DNA of 64,000 bases from Candidatus Xianfuyuplasma coldseepsis (GCF_014023125.1 NZ_CP048914.1:124001-188000); one strand, 5' to 3'; counted from the first letter of the stretch, positions 15,418-25,162 are shown. Made by a program: numbers and translations. The notes: generated from the sequence alone by a model not told the origin.

Positions 15418-17271
15418 TTATTCCTCCCGTTTTAAGATCGTAACGGATAATGGAGCGACCACCATTTGCAAGGATTGTTCAAATCCATGCATGGGGATAT
15501 CTTCGGTAAACATGGTGTCTCCGTTATAGATATTACTACCACCATAAATATCTTTATCACTGTTGATAACTTCCGCAAAGGATCCTGCTTGCGGTACACC
15601 GATACGGAAATTGTGATGGACTAGTGGTGTCATATTGATAATGACACATACAAAATCATTTGAATCTTTGGCGTAACGAACAAAGCTAAAGATGCTTTGA
15701 TCCGAGTTCGAGGCATCAATCCACGCAAATCCCATAGGTTGATGATCGAGCTCATAAAGCGGTTTGTGATATTTTACAACGCGGTTCATATCATGTACGA
15801 ATCGCTGTGCTGCTCGATGCAATGGGTATTGCAATAAATGCCAGTCCAACTCCTCATAATCTTTCCATTCATGCATTTGGGCAAACTCACCACCCATGAA
15901 GAGTAAGGTCTTACCAGGATGGGTAAAGAACATCCCCATCAACACTCGATAGTTGGCAAATTTTTGCCAGTAATCCCCAGGCATCTTATTCACCAATGAT
16001 TTCTTTCCATGGACGACTTCGTCATGGGATAGTGGTAACACGTAGTTTTCACTGAACGCATAGCTTAAACCAAACGTAATATTATTGTGATGGTATTTTC
16101 GGTAAATCGGATCTTTTTCAAAGTATTCCAATGTATCGTTCATCCAACCCATATTCCATTTGTAGTTGAATCCCAAACCACCCTGATCGACAGGATGCGT
16201 TACTTTGGGATATGCAGTGGAGTCCTCAGCAATTAATAACGCATTGGGAAACTCTTGAAAAATCTGGGTTGACAGGTTCCGTAAAAAAGTCAATGCGCCA
16301 TGGTTTTCCCCATTTCTTGAATCGCCAAGAAAATAGATGATATTGCTCACGGCATCAATCCGAAATCCATCGACATGGAAGTATTTCATCCAAAACAAGG
16401 CGTTACTTATCAAGAAACTTTGTACTTCACCTCGCCCTAGATCAAGATTGGCTGTTCCCCAAACGACATTTTCCCGCTTCCACTCTTCACTGTATTCATA
16501 AAGTGGTTCACCATCAAACATATACAGTCCGTGTTCATCACGGTTGATGTGTCCTGGGACCCAGTCCAAAATGACTTTAATACCATGTTGATGACATCGA
16601 TCGACTAAATACATAAAATCCTTTGGCACACCATACCGTGCGGTTGCACTGTAGTATCCAACACCTTGGTATCCCCATGATTGATCAAGAGGATGCTCGA
16701 TTACCGGCATGAGTTCCAGATGCGTAAACCCGTTATCGAGAAGATATGGTATCAATAAATCAACGACTTCATTGTATTTATGATAACTGCCATCTGGTTT
16801 TGTCATCCACGTACCAAGATGGCACTCGTATATGCTCATTTGATGATCATAGGGAGCTTCATTATTGCGATGATTCATATACTCACCATCGTTCCAATAA
16901 TACCCATCCAGATCATAGATTTTGGACATTTGCTCCGGTCGTTCTGCACTAAAATATCCATAGGGATCAACTTTGTATAAAGTGCGTCCATCCCATGTCT
17001 TAATTTCATACTTGTATTGATGCCATTCCTTTGCACTATCGATAAACAAGCTCCAAATACCGACATCATCGACTTTGCTTAAGTTGTGAACCCAAGCTTG
17101 GAATCCATTAAATTCACCAAGTACCGATACTTCTTTCGCATGGGGTGCCCATACGGTAAACTCGGTACCGAGGATAGTCCCTTTTTTATCTTTTTTCAAA
17201 TGCGCACCAAAAATGCGATAGGCATCGTATAGTTGTCCTTGATTAAAGAAGTATAAGTCGTCTTTTAACAT
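15418..17271 (-). CDS. glgB: 1,4-alpha-glucan branching enzyme
   Basis: Introduces alpha-1,6 branches into glycogen. The protein has 617 residues: an N-terminal CBM48-type domain (about 15-110), then the GH13 barrel. Catalytic elements visible are the nucleophile aspartate in DGFRIDAVSN, the acid/base glutamate in LLIAEDSTAYP and the transition-state aspartate in LSHDEVVHGK. The C-terminal beta domain is complete. ATG follows GAGGAGG. It overlaps the recX end by seven bases, so glycogen and recX/ctpA genes share a transcript. Confidence 0.96.
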   Translation of the reverse strand: MLKDDLYFFNQGQLYDAYRIFGAHLKKDKKGTILGTEFTVWAPHAKEVSVLGEFNGFQAWVHNLSKVDDVGIWSLFIDSAKEWHQYKYEIKTWDGRTLYKVDPYGYFSAERPEQMSKIYDLDGYYWNDGEYMNHRNNEAPYDHQMSIYECHLGTWMTKPDGSYHKYNEVVDLLIPYLLDNGFTHLELMPVIEHPLDQSWGYQGVGYYSATARYGVPKDFMYLVDRCHQHGIKVILDWVPGHINRDEHGLYMFDGEPLYEYSEEWKRENVVWGTANLDLGRGEVQSFLISNALFWMKYFHVDGFRIDAVSNIIYFLGDSRNGENHGALTFLRNLSTQIFQEFPNALLIAEDSTAYPKVTHPVDQGGLGFNYKWNMGWMNDTLEYFEKDPIYRKYHHNNITFGLSYAFSENYVLPLSHDEVVHGKKSLVNKMPGDYWQKFANYRVLMGMFFTHPGKTLLFMGGEFAQMHEWKDYEELDWHLLQYPLHRAAQRFVHDMNRVVKYHKPLYELDHQPMGFAWIDASNSDQSIFSFVRYAKDSNDFVCVIINMTPLVHHNFRIGVPQAGSFAEVINSDKDIYGGSNIYNGDTMFTEDIPMHGFEQSLQMVVAPLSVTILKREE

Positions 17272-18065
17272 GGTGATTCCTCCTCAAGCAGTTCCTTTAT
17301 TCGGTCGTAATTAAATCCTTTGCGTAATAATTTTTGTATCAGTTTTTGGCGATCATCATAGTGATCAATATCATGTGTTTTTCGTAGGAAGCAGTACTCT
17401 TTTTGAAGTAGTTCACGATCATCGATTTGTTCTAGGATATCATCCTTAAACGATACAATTGCGCTGTCGATGACATGTAGATGAAAGCCACGATTTATCG
17501 CTTTTCGTTTTAGTGATTCAATATACTTTCGGTACGGTTTTTTGATGGTATAACGAATATCTTTGCGAATAAAATCTTCCATTTTTGCATATTCAAGGGT
17601 CTCGGTATACCGTTGTAACTCGGAATCAATCAAATCGTAGTGAATCCCTTTTTGAATCAATTTTTCTTTGATTTTTATGGGGCCGATGATATCGTATTCC
17701 AACTTCTCGGATACGTACTCTTTGACGTAGGTTGCATCGTTTATATAGTGATCCTTTTTCAATCGATCAACGATTGTTTGAATCACGGATTCATCGCTGG
17801 TAGATTTACCAAGATGTTTTTTGACTTCACTGATGGTTCGCATTTGGTAGGAGATAAAATGTAACGCTTTGTTGTAGAGTTGATCGTACTCATTCTCCTG
17901 AACCAGTTGACGATAAAACGCTGTGGGTAATTCTTGTCCAATTTCAAGATGATGGGTATAAATGAAATGCATCGAGACAACATGGTGATGTGTCACCTGG
18001 TTCTCTTGTACCTCTAACACCGCTTGTTCTTGTTTGGCCGAGGTGATGTTGGTGATTTTAATCAC
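17265..18065 (-). CDS. recX: RecX regulatory protein
   Basis: Modulator of RecA filament growth. The 266-residue protein has the tandem three-helix repeats of RecX, seen in ALHFISYQMRTISEVKKHL, IVDRLKKDHYINDATYVKEYV and KLIQKLLRKGFNYDRIKELL. The N-terminal 60 residues are a small beta domain also found in longer RecX forms of Gram-positive bacteria. Start is a GTG at 18063-18065 inside the ctpA end, with no clear ribosome site, so translation is probably coupled. Its position before glgB has no obvious functional meaning. Confidence 0.9.
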   Translation of the reverse strand: MIKITNITSAKQEQAVLEVQENQVTHHHVVSMHFIYTHHLEIGQELPTAFYRQLVQENEYDQLYNKALHFISYQMRTISEVKKHLGKSTSDESVIQTIVDRLKKDHYINDATYVKEYVSEKLEYDIIGPIKIKEKLIQKGIHYDLIDSELQRYTETLEYAKMEDFIRKDIRYTIKKPYRKYIESLKRKAINRGFHLHVIDSAIVSFKDDILEQIDDRELLQKEYCFLRKTHDIDHYDDRQKLIQKLLRKGFNYDRIKELLEEESPC

Positions 18066-19503
18066 GGTCGGGATGGTCTACCAAATACTCAATGGCTGCT
18101 AACAACTGAGAGTCATCCATTGGATTATCTTGAAACTCATCAAGGGCATCATTCAAGATTGCCAAGACATCATTGTCCACAATTCCATTCACCGTCAACC
18201 CATTGTTGGTTTGAATGTCGATAATGGCTGTTTGCGTCGCCATATCAAAATACCCATCTTGACGGACAACATAGCCCATTACATGAAGGATGTATTGCAT
18301 GTTTTCAATCCGCTCGTCAACTTGATCAAAGACAAAGGTTTCATCATCAAACAAGAACATTTTATACGCGGTCTCGTACACCGATTGTTCCACGACAATA
18401 TCCGGTGTAATGCCATCGGTACCACCGTTGAAATGAACCCAGTTTCCATCACTGGTAAACCATTTACCTAAGGATAGGTGGAGTCGATCGCTTCCAGTTG
18501 TCTGAATGATCGGATTGGTCTGCATTGTTCCTTTGCCATAGGTTGTTGTTCCAATCAATGTATAGTTTCCGTGCTCTTGCATCGCCGAAGCAAACACTTC
18601 CGATGCACTGGCACTACCACCATTGACAAGGGTGACAATATTGTATGCTTTATATTCATCCCTTGTTCCATAGTAATCATCATGATAAAACGTACCGTTG
18701 TAATAGTACTCGGTATAGAACATCGGGTATTGATCACGTACTAAAAATTCTTGGAGCATACTTGTTACTGTTGGTAAGTACCCACCACCATTATTGCGTA
18801 AATCAATGATCATGCTATCGATGTTTTGGGCTTCTAAGGCTTCGATTGCATCGGCAAACTTTTCTGTGGTTTCATCACCAAATTGATTTACTTGAATGTA
18901 TCCGATGAGCTGTCCATTTTCTTCATAGGTTGTATAAACAACACTGCTGTTATTGATGACAGCACGGGTTAACTCTTTGGTTATGATTTCATCTTCACCT
19001 GCTCGTACAATTCCGATTGTAAGAGTTGTTCCTTCATCACCAAGAATCATAGCTAAGATGTTGTACATATCGTCTCCACGTACATCAATTCCATCGACAA
19101 AGGCAATAATATCGTTCGGTTGCATACCGGCATCATGAGCTGGGCTTCCAGGGAATACATCTTCAATGATGAGTAATCCATTCACCATAGTGACACGAAC
19201 GCCAATGCCAACATAGGATTCTCCAAAACCAGCTTGAAAGTTTGCATAGGCCTCACCATCAATATAATACGTGTGAGGATCTTCTAACGATGAGATCATG
19301 CCATCAATCATCCCTTGGTATAGTTCTTCTTCGGTTGGCTGTGAATAGTGGTCTTCCATCAACTTGTCCATCACTTCTAAAACCACTGCATCTTCTAGTT
19401 CTGTTGGTCCAGTATATCCTTCATCAACGGTTAATTGTCCAACATAAAAACTTGCTCCTATCGCTATAATAAAGGCCAGTACGGCAACAATTCGTTTCAT
19501 CAT
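18058..19503 (-). CDS. ctpA: S41 C-terminal processing protease with PDZ and peptidoglycan-binding domains
   Basis: Exported serine protease of the CtpA/CtpB type, 481 residues. An N-terminal membrane anchor covers about 5-22. A PDZ domain (about 95-170) includes VFPGSPAHDAGMQPNDII. The catalytic domain has LRNNGGGYLP, the serine in GGSASASE (297-302) and the lysine in TYGKGT (Lys324). A C-terminal PG_binding_1 domain covers about 400-455. The presence of a wall-binding domain suggests the cell makes peptidoglycan. The start overlaps the yitT stop; the first of two ATG codons was used. Confidence 0.94.
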   Translation of the reverse strand: MMKRIVAVLAFIIAIGASFYVGQLTVDEGYTGPTELEDAVVLEVMDKLMEDHYSQPTEEELYQGMIDGMISSLEDPHTYYIDGEAYANFQAGFGESYVGIGVRVTMVNGLLIIEDVFPGSPAHDAGMQPNDIIAFVDGIDVRGDDMYNILAMILGDEGTTLTIGIVRAGEDEIITKELTRAVINNSSVVYTTYEENGQLIGYIQVNQFGDETTEKFADAIEALEAQNIDSMIIDLRNNGGGYLPTVTSMLQEFLVRDQYPMFYTEYYYNGTFYHDDYYGTRDEYKAYNIVTLVNGGSASASEVFASAMQEHGNYTLIGTTTYGKGTMQTNPIIQTTGSDRLHLSLGKWFTSDGNWVHFNGGTDGITPDIVVEQSVYETAYKMFLFDDETFVFDQVDERIENMQYILHVMGYVVRQDGYFDMATQTAIIDIQTNNGLTVNGIVDNDVLAILNDALDEFQDNPMDDSQLLAAIEYLVDHPDRD

Positions 19504-20387
19504 TATGCATCACTCTCACTTTCGATAAAATCCCCATGTATTTCCGTAGCTGGGGTTACATAGACAAAGGCTTCATCATCAATCGATGCAATGATATTAC
19601 GGATGAGATAATATTCTCTTCTCGTGATGACTGTTACCAGCATGATTTTATCATGTCCAGTATACCCACCTTTGATATTCATAACAGTAACACCGCGTGA
19701 AACCGAAGCAAAGATTGCTTCTTTGATTTCATCGGGATGATTGGTAATAATTTGCATTGCTTTTTTCGAGTTGCTTCCGACAACAACGACATCGGCTAGA
19801 CGACCACTGATATAAATTGATATCAAAGCGTAAAGTCCAACAACTAGACCGTTACTATTCAAGAAGGCAAGAATCCCGATACTGACAATTATGCCGTCAA
19901 ATAGATAGACACTCGTGCTAATCGGGACATTGAATTTCTTGTTCAAGATTTTTACAGGAATATCCGTTCCACCACTTGTTCCACCGTATTTCAGCATGAG
20001 GCCAAATCCAATTCCGACCAACGCCCCACCAAACACGGTACCGATGACGTAATCCCCTTGAAGATCGACTACTGGAACAAAGCGTTCCAAGAGTAATAGT
20101 ACCGTGGGAAACAAGATACTACCATAGATACTGCGTAAGAATATCCGTTTTCCGAGTACTAGTAGTCCCAGTATCAACAAGAACCCATTCAAGATATAGA
20201 CAAAAATCGAGACATCCCACTCAAACCAATGTTCAAGGACAATCCCAAGTCCGGTGACACCACCGGCGACCAATCGCAGTGGAATTAAAAAGAAATGAAA
20301 TCCAGCTGCCATGAGAATAATCCCAAGGCTAATCATACTATATTGTTCGACTTTTGTTATCTGTCGTAAGGGGGTGTGTTTTTTCAT
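19503..20387 (-). CDS. YitT family membrane protein
   Basis: DUF161/DUF2179 family, function unknown. The 294-residue protein has five to six membrane helices in residues 15-190, with conserved glycine-rich LVAGGVTGLGIVLEHW and KYGGTSGGTDI, and a C-terminal soluble DUF2179 domain (about 215-285) with SRGVTVMNIKGGYTG. Length and domain order are normal. ATG at 20385-20387 begins one base after the prfB stop, behind AGAGGA. Members are common in Bacillota and often occur in several copies. Confidence 0.93.
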   Translation of the reverse strand: MKKHTPLRQITKVEQYSMISLGIILMAAGFHFFLIPLRLVAGGVTGLGIVLEHWFEWDVSIFVYILNGFLLILGLLVLGKRIFLRSIYGSILFPTVLLLLERFVPVVDLQGDYVIGTVFGGALVGIGFGLMLKYGGTSGGTDIPVKILNKKFNVPISTSVYLFDGIIVSIGILAFLNSNGLVVGLYALISIYISGRLADVVVVGSNSKKAMQIITNHPDEIKEAIFASVSRGVTVMNIKGGYTGHDKIMLVTVITRREYYLIRNIIASIDDEAFVYVTPATEIHGDFIESESDA

Positions 20388-20388
20388 G

Positions 20389-21486
20389 TTAATCCTCTTG
20401 TACTTGATGTTTTAAATATGCTTGAATAAACGGCATGACATCGCCGTCCATTACTTTTTGAACATTTCCCGTTTCTTCGTTGGTACGATGATCTTTCACC
20501 ATCGAATAGGGATGCATGACATAACTGCGTATTTGAGACCCAAAGGCATTGGCTTGATCGCTGCGATAACTGGACAATTCTTCTTGTTTTTTTGCCAGCT
20601 CCATCATATATAATTTCCCTTTTAATATGTTTAAGGCGGTTTCTCGATTTTTGATTTGAGACCGTTCATTTTGAACGGTAACAACGGTGCCCGTCGGGAT
20701 ATGTGTCACACGTACGGCACTATCGGTTGTATTCACCGATTGTCCTCCTGCACCACTGCTGCGATACGTATCAATTTTGAGTTCATTCTCTAGTAATTCC
20801 ACTTCAACCGAATCATCAATTTCCGGAATAACGGTGACGCTGGCAAAACTCGTGTGACGACGTCCACCGGAATCAAATGGACTGATGCGAACCAATCGGT
20901 GCACCCCGTGTTCCGCTTTTAAATACCCAAAACTATTGGTTCCACGAATCGCGAATGTTACCCGTTTAATTCCAGCTTCTTCACCGGCTAAATAATCAAG
21001 CAATTCAAAGGTAAATCCATTACTTTCTGCAAATCGCATATACATCCGATAGAGCATACTCGCCCAATCTTGGCTTTCGGTACCACCGGCACCTGGATGA
21101 ATCTCAAGGATGGCGTCCAAGCCATCGTTTTCACCATTTAACAACAGTTCAATCCGTAGTTCTTCAGCTTGTTTTTTTAAAGTTACTGTCTGATCTTCAA
21201 ATTCATCAAGCATCGATTCTCCTGACTGAATGAATTCGTAGAGAACTTCGATATCTTCAAACAAGCTGACAAAGTCTGCTAATCGATCATATCGTTGTTT
21301 TAATCCTTTGAGTCGTTTGATGGTCTTATTGGCTTTGGCAACATCACTCCAAAAATCCTGATCGTACGTTTGACGATCAAGATGATCTACTTCGTGCTTT
21401 AAAGCATCGATGGATACCATTGATGTAATGTCTTCCACCAATCGAGATACTTCTAAAAATATCGGTTTCACTTCATTTATTTGCAT
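20389..21486 (-). CDS. prfB: Peptide chain release factor 2
   Basis: Terminates translation at UGA and UAA. The protein has 365 residues with the GGQ peptidyl-hydrolysis loop in RSSGAGGQSVNTTDSAVR. It is followed downstream by yitT. The programmed +1 frameshift found near codon 25 in most prfB genes is absent: the frame runs straight through DITSMVSIDALKHEV. ATG at 21484-21486 is six bases behind AGGTG and was chosen over an in-frame GTG three codons upstream, which lies inside that ribosome site. A secA-prfB order is typical of Bacillota. Confidence 0.96.
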   Translation of the reverse strand: MQINEVKPIFLEVSRLVEDITSMVSIDALKHEVDHLDRQTYDQDFWSDVAKANKTIKRLKGLKQRYDRLADFVSLFEDIEVLYEFIQSGESMLDEFEDQTVTLKKQAEELRIELLLNGENDGLDAILEIHPGAGGTESQDWASMLYRMYMRFAESNGFTFELLDYLAGEEAGIKRVTFAIRGTNSFGYLKAEHGVHRLVRISPFDSGGRRHTSFASVTVIPEIDDSVEVELLENELKIDTYRSSGAGGQSVNTTDSAVRVTHIPTGTVVTVQNERSQIKNRETALNILKGKLYMMELAKKQEELSSYRSDQANAFGSQIRSYVMHPYSMVKDHRTNEETGNVQKVMDGDVMPFIQAYLKHQVQED

Positions 21487-21502
21487 CTTGTTCACCTATA
21501 TC

Positions 21503-21525
21503 CAAAAACCCCTATATAGGGGCTT
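21503..21525 (-). terminator. Short terminator between secA and prfB
   Basis: CCCCTATATAGGGG followed by TTTTT on the minus strand, just after the secA stop. The stem is compact, and no clear separate promoter for prfB is seen, so some readthrough is likely. Confidence 0.7.
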
Positions 21526-21533
21526 TTATCTGT

Positions 21534-24032
21534 TTATTTACCGTGACAGTGTTTGTATTTCTTACCGCTTCCACACGGACAAGGATCGTTTCGTCCAACT
21601 TTGCTAACCGTCCGCGGTTTGCGTTTGGTTTCTTCTTTTCCACTACTGGTATGTGTGGGTTTCGCAATTTGAACCCGCTGGATATTATCGCGGATTTGCG
21701 CACGAAGAACATAACGAGATACGTCCCTTTCGATGGATTCAATCATTTCATTGAACATCCGGAATCCGGTATCTTGATACTCACGTAAAGGATTCATCTG
21801 GGCGTAACTTTGCAATCCAATACCTTGGCGCAACTCACTCATTTGATCGATATGTTGAACCCAGTAGGTATCGACGACGCGCAAAATGACAGCTTTTAGG
21901 AACTCGTTAAATTTTGCCGATTCCATTTGCTCTTGACGTGACGTAAATTCATGATTCACTAGTTCAAGGACATATTCCTGAACACGTTCAGGGGAATCGT
22001 TTAAACGCGATTTCGATACAACATTTGGTGCGAAATATCGTCCTAGTAATACTTTATATAGTTCATCACCATTGACGAGTGGTGTCTTCGATTCTTCTTG
22101 TAAATACTGATAAACGAGATTGGTCATCGTCCGTTCAATCATGCCGGTGGCAATGTCATTGACATCATCGTGGAACAGAATATCGCGGCGCTGTTGATAA
22201 ATAACTTCCCGTTGTTTTCGATTCACTTCATCATATTGTAAAACGGTTTTCCGACGATCGAAGTTGTTCCCTTCAATCTGACGTTGCGCTCGTTCTACGA
22301 TACGAGAAAAGAACTTCATCTCAATCGGTGACTCATCATCACTACCCCTTGTTTGGGTGAGCATTGATAGTCTTGCTTTGAAGGTGTCACCACCAAAACG
22401 GCGTAATAAATCGTCTTCGGCGCTGAGGTAGAATCGTGTGTAACCAGGATCTCCTTGCCGTCCTGAACGTCCACGCAACTGATTATCTATCCGTCGTGAT
22501 TCATGACGTTCGGTTCCAATAACAGCAAGTCCACCAAGTTCAACAACACCCTCACCGAGTTTGATGTCGGTCCCACGACCAGCCATGTTGGTTGCAATCG
22601 TAACCGATCCTTGTTGCCCAGCATTCTCAACGATATCCGCTTCACGTTCGTGTTGTTTCGCGTTCAATACATCATGCCGTATTCCGCGTCGTTTTAATAA
22701 TTTGCTTAAGTATTCTGATGTCTCAATCGAAATCGTCCCGACCAAGATGGGTTGTCCTAGTGTATGACGGCGTTTAATCTCTTCCGCAATCGCTTTGTAT
22801 TTTGCTTTCATCGTTGCAAAAATCAAATCATTGGCATCGTCACGAACAATGGGTTTATTGGTTGGGATTTCGATAACCAACATATTGTAGATATTGCGGA
22901 ATTCTTCTTCCTCCGTTTTTGCTGTCCCGGTCATCCCCGATAATTTCGTGTACATCCGGAAGTAGTTTTGGAAGGTTATGGTTGCCAAGGTTGTGGTTTC
23001 TTTTTTGATTTCAACCCCTTCTTTTGCTTCCAATGCCTGGTGCAATCCTTCACTAAACTGACGACCATGCATCAACCGTCCGGTAAAACTATCCACGATG
23101 ATTACTTTGTTATCTTGAACAACGTAATCGACATCGCGATCCATCGTATAATTCGCTTTTATCGCATTTGTAATACTATGCAAAATACTTACATTATTGA
23201 CATCATATAAGTTGTCTAAGCTAAAGTAGTTTTCAGCACGAGAGATTCCGTTTTCGGTTAATGTAATGTTTTTCGTTTTAATTTCAATGTCGTAATCCTC
23301 TTCACTCAGATTACGGGCAAACGCTTGCGCTTGCAAATACAGACTACTGGTATTTTTAGCTCCACCACTAATGATTAATGGGGTTCGCGCTTCATCGATT
23401 AAGATCGAGTCAATCTCATCAATAATCGCATAGTTCAATGGTCGTTGGACCATTTGTTCTTTGTAGATCACCATATGATCACGTAAATAATCAAATCCGA
23501 GTTCATTATTGGTTGAGTACAAAATATCCTTGTTGTAGGCTTCGCGTTTTTCCTCTTTGGTTAAATCGCGAATGTTTAACCCAACACTGAGTCCCAACCA
23601 TTCAAAGAGTTCCCCGATTTCACCTTCGGCTTCACGAGAAGCTAAGTATTCATTCACGGTAACAATGTGAACGCCAAGTCCAGGTATCGCATTTAAATAG
23701 GCTGGCATAACACTGGTTAAGGTTTTCCCTTCACCGGTTTTCATTTCCGCAATGTTTCCTTCGTGAATGGCACATGCACCCATTACTTGCACGAAAAATG
23801 GTGTCATATGCAGTACTCGTGTAGAGGCTTCGCGTACTGTCGCAAATGCTTCGACCAACATACTGTCCAATGACGCACCATTTTGATATCGTTCTTTAAA
23901 CTCGGATGTCTTTGCTTGTAGCTGCTCATCTGTAAGCTTTTTATAGTCTTCTTCTAAGGCAAATACTTGATGTGCGATTTTTTCATAACGCTTTAAATCT
24001 TTTCTACTTGGATCAAATAATCGTTTGATCAT
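21534..24032 (-). CDS. secA: Preprotein translocase ATPase SecA
   Basis: Motor ATPase of the Sec secretion pathway. The 832-residue protein carries the Walker A AEMKTGEGKT (about 95-104), the DEAD-like IIDEIDSILIDEARTP, NMAGRGTDIKLG in motor domain 2, and a C-terminal zinc motif GRNDPCPCGSGKKYKHCHG that binds SecB or ribosome. All domains are present. ATG follows GAGGTGG. Gene order hpf-secA-prfB is shared with Bacillus. Confidence 0.97.
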   Translation of the reverse strand: MIKRLFDPSRKDLKRYEKIAHQVFALEEDYKKLTDEQLQAKTSEFKERYQNGASLDSMLVEAFATVREASTRVLHMTPFFVQVMGACAIHEGNIAEMKTGEGKTLTSVMPAYLNAIPGLGVHIVTVNEYLASREAEGEIGELFEWLGLSVGLNIRDLTKEEKREAYNKDILYSTNNELGFDYLRDHMVIYKEQMVQRPLNYAIIDEIDSILIDEARTPLIISGGAKNTSSLYLQAQAFARNLSEEDYDIEIKTKNITLTENGISRAENYFSLDNLYDVNNVSILHSITNAIKANYTMDRDVDYVVQDNKVIIVDSFTGRLMHGRQFSEGLHQALEAKEGVEIKKETTTLATITFQNYFRMYTKLSGMTGTAKTEEEEFRNIYNMLVIEIPTNKPIVRDDANDLIFATMKAKYKAIAEEIKRRHTLGQPILVGTISIETSEYLSKLLKRRGIRHDVLNAKQHEREADIVENAGQQGSVTIATNMAGRGTDIKLGEGVVELGGLAVIGTERHESRRIDNQLRGRSGRQGDPGYTRFYLSAEDDLLRRFGGDTFKARLSMLTQTRGSDDESPIEMKFFSRIVERAQRQIEGNNFDRRKTVLQYDEVNRKQREVIYQQRRDILFHDDVNDIATGMIERTMTNLVYQYLQEESKTPLVNGDELYKVLLGRYFAPNVVSKSRLNDSPERVQEYVLELVNHEFTSRQEQMESAKFNEFLKAVILRVVDTYWVQHIDQMSELRQGIGLQSYAQMNPLREYQDTGFRMFNEMIESIERDVSRYVLRAQIRDNIQRVQIAKPTHTSSGKEETKRKPRTVSKVGRNDPCPCGSGKKYKHCHGK

Positions 24033-24121
24033 GTTACCACCTCTTTATAGTCATATATATCATATCACAAAGGCTAGATTTTTTAAAATTAAATATATTA
24101 TATTTATTTTAAAAGAAAGCC

Positions 24122-24148
24122 AAAAAAAATGCGCCGAAGCGCATTTTG
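24122..24148 (-). terminator. Rho-independent terminator after hpf
   Basis: AAATGCGCTTCGGCGCATTT with a TTCG tetraloop and a T run on the minus strand, immediately past the hpf stop. Confidence 0.9.
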
Positions 24149-24688
24149 TTACTGGGTTTGTATAATACCGTATTTTCCATCGTTTCGCAAATATACAACA
24201 TGGACTTGTTTCGTCAAATCGTTCTTGTAAACAAAGAAATCATGGCCTAACATTTCTAGTGCTGTAATAGCTTCTTCATCGGACAGTTCATCCAACTCAA
24301 TCAGTTTCGTTCGAACCGGTTGATGAACAAGTTCACGTTCCAATGCTTCGATGTCTAAATCTTCATGGAAGATGTCTTTTACACCATCTCTCTTCTGAAG
24401 ACTACGCGTAATTTTTGCCTTGTGTTTTCGAATCTGTGATTCCAGTTTATCGATTGTTAAATCGATTGCGCCATACATGTCGGGATTCCCAACTTCAGCA
24501 CGCATTGTGTAATACTTAGTAGGGATTGTTACTTCTACCTTGTGGTGATCATTGTAGACTTTACAAACCACATATGCATCCAATTCTTCGCGGAAGTACC
24601 GTTCGATTTTTTCGAGTTTATCCACGGCGTATTGTTCAATTGCTCTTGTGACTTGAAATCCATTTTTACCACGTACTTGAACTCTCAT
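24149..24688 (-). CDS. hpf: Ribosome hibernation promoting factor, long form
   Basis: Dimerises 70S ribosomes into inactive 100S particles during slow growth. The 179-residue protein has the N-terminal S30AE/RaiA domain (about 1-100) and the C-terminal dimerisation domain (about 120-175) with MLGHDFFVYKN and VVYLRNDGKYGII. This two-domain layout defines the long form of Bacillota. ATG follows GGGAGTG. An extended -10 (TGTTATAAT) lies just upstream at about 24726-24731, so it may have its own promoter. Confidence 0.96.
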   Translation of the reverse strand: MRVQVRGKNGFQVTRAIEQYAVDKLEKIERYFREELDAYVVCKVYNDHHKVEVTIPTKYYTMRAEVGNPDMYGAIDLTIDKLESQIRKHKAKITRSLQKRDGVKDIFHEDLDIEALERELVHQPVRTKLIELDELSDEEAITALEMLGHDFFVYKNDLTKQVHVVYLRNDGKYGIIQTQ

Positions 24689-24762
24689 AATTTCACTCCC
24701 TTATTTCTTAATTTGATGATACTTTATTATAACACAATTTCGATAAAAAAATATGAAAATAA

Positions 24763-24791
24763 CGATGTAATTTTTTTAGTCTCTTACATCG
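24763..24791 (-). terminator. Possible weak terminator after the ComFC-like gene
   Basis: CGATGTAA and TTACATCG form an eight-base inverted repeat with a 13-base loop, overlapping the end of the gene and followed by a T-rich stretch on the minus strand. Confidence 0.5.
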
Positions 24792-25162
24792 GTTTCTACA
24801 AGATACTTCTCAAACAAACCAATTAGCCATAAATCACCATTAAGGAGTGGTTCGATCATATGTAGCATCTGATACTGGTTCATATCATCAATGAATAACA
24901 CAATTGACCAATTACGATTATTTATGATTTTCTCAACAATATGATGTCCACATTTTAAAAACAAGAACTCTTCATCACTCGCTTCATATCCTACTGGAAA
25001 CAAATACCATACATGACACTGAAATCGACCAAATGGATACGATGTGTATTGATCCATATGAAATGTGGCAAGACACGAATCATGTATCCAGTAGTCCCAA
25101 CGAAACAATGTAGAAAAAGTCAGTTCCTTATACAAATGTTCTCCGCATAACTTACAATACAT
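24776..25162 (-). CDS. Small zinc-finger protein, possible ComFC remnant
   Basis: A 128-residue protein beginning MYCKLCGEHLYKELTFSTLF, which resembles the N-terminal zinc finger of ComFC. The second metal pair reads HDSC rather than CxxC, giving a possible CCHC site. The rest contains no phosphoribosyltransferase loop, the defining part of ComFC, and I recognise no other domain. Its location directly upstream of hpf and secA is where comFC sits in Bacillus, which supports descent from it. It may be a shortened, repurposed or decaying gene. The start ATG has only a weak upstream GGTG-like site. Confidence 0.6.
   Translation of the reverse strand: MYCKLCGEHLYKELTFSTLFRWDYWIHDSCLATFHMDQYTSYPFGRFQCHVWYLFPVGYEASDEEFLFLKCGHHIVEKIINNRNWSIVLFIDDMNQYQMLHMIEPLLNGDLWLIGLFEKYLVETDVRD

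Noticed and set aside
20389-21495. Programmed frameshift in prfB
   Set aside because: The N-terminal coding region is continuous and aligns to RF2 without an in-frame UGA.
2999-21495. Mycoplasma-type code with UGA as tryptophan
   Set aside because: TGA ends several genes at family-consistent positions (rnfB, glmE, glmL, ptb), so the standard bacterial code applies.
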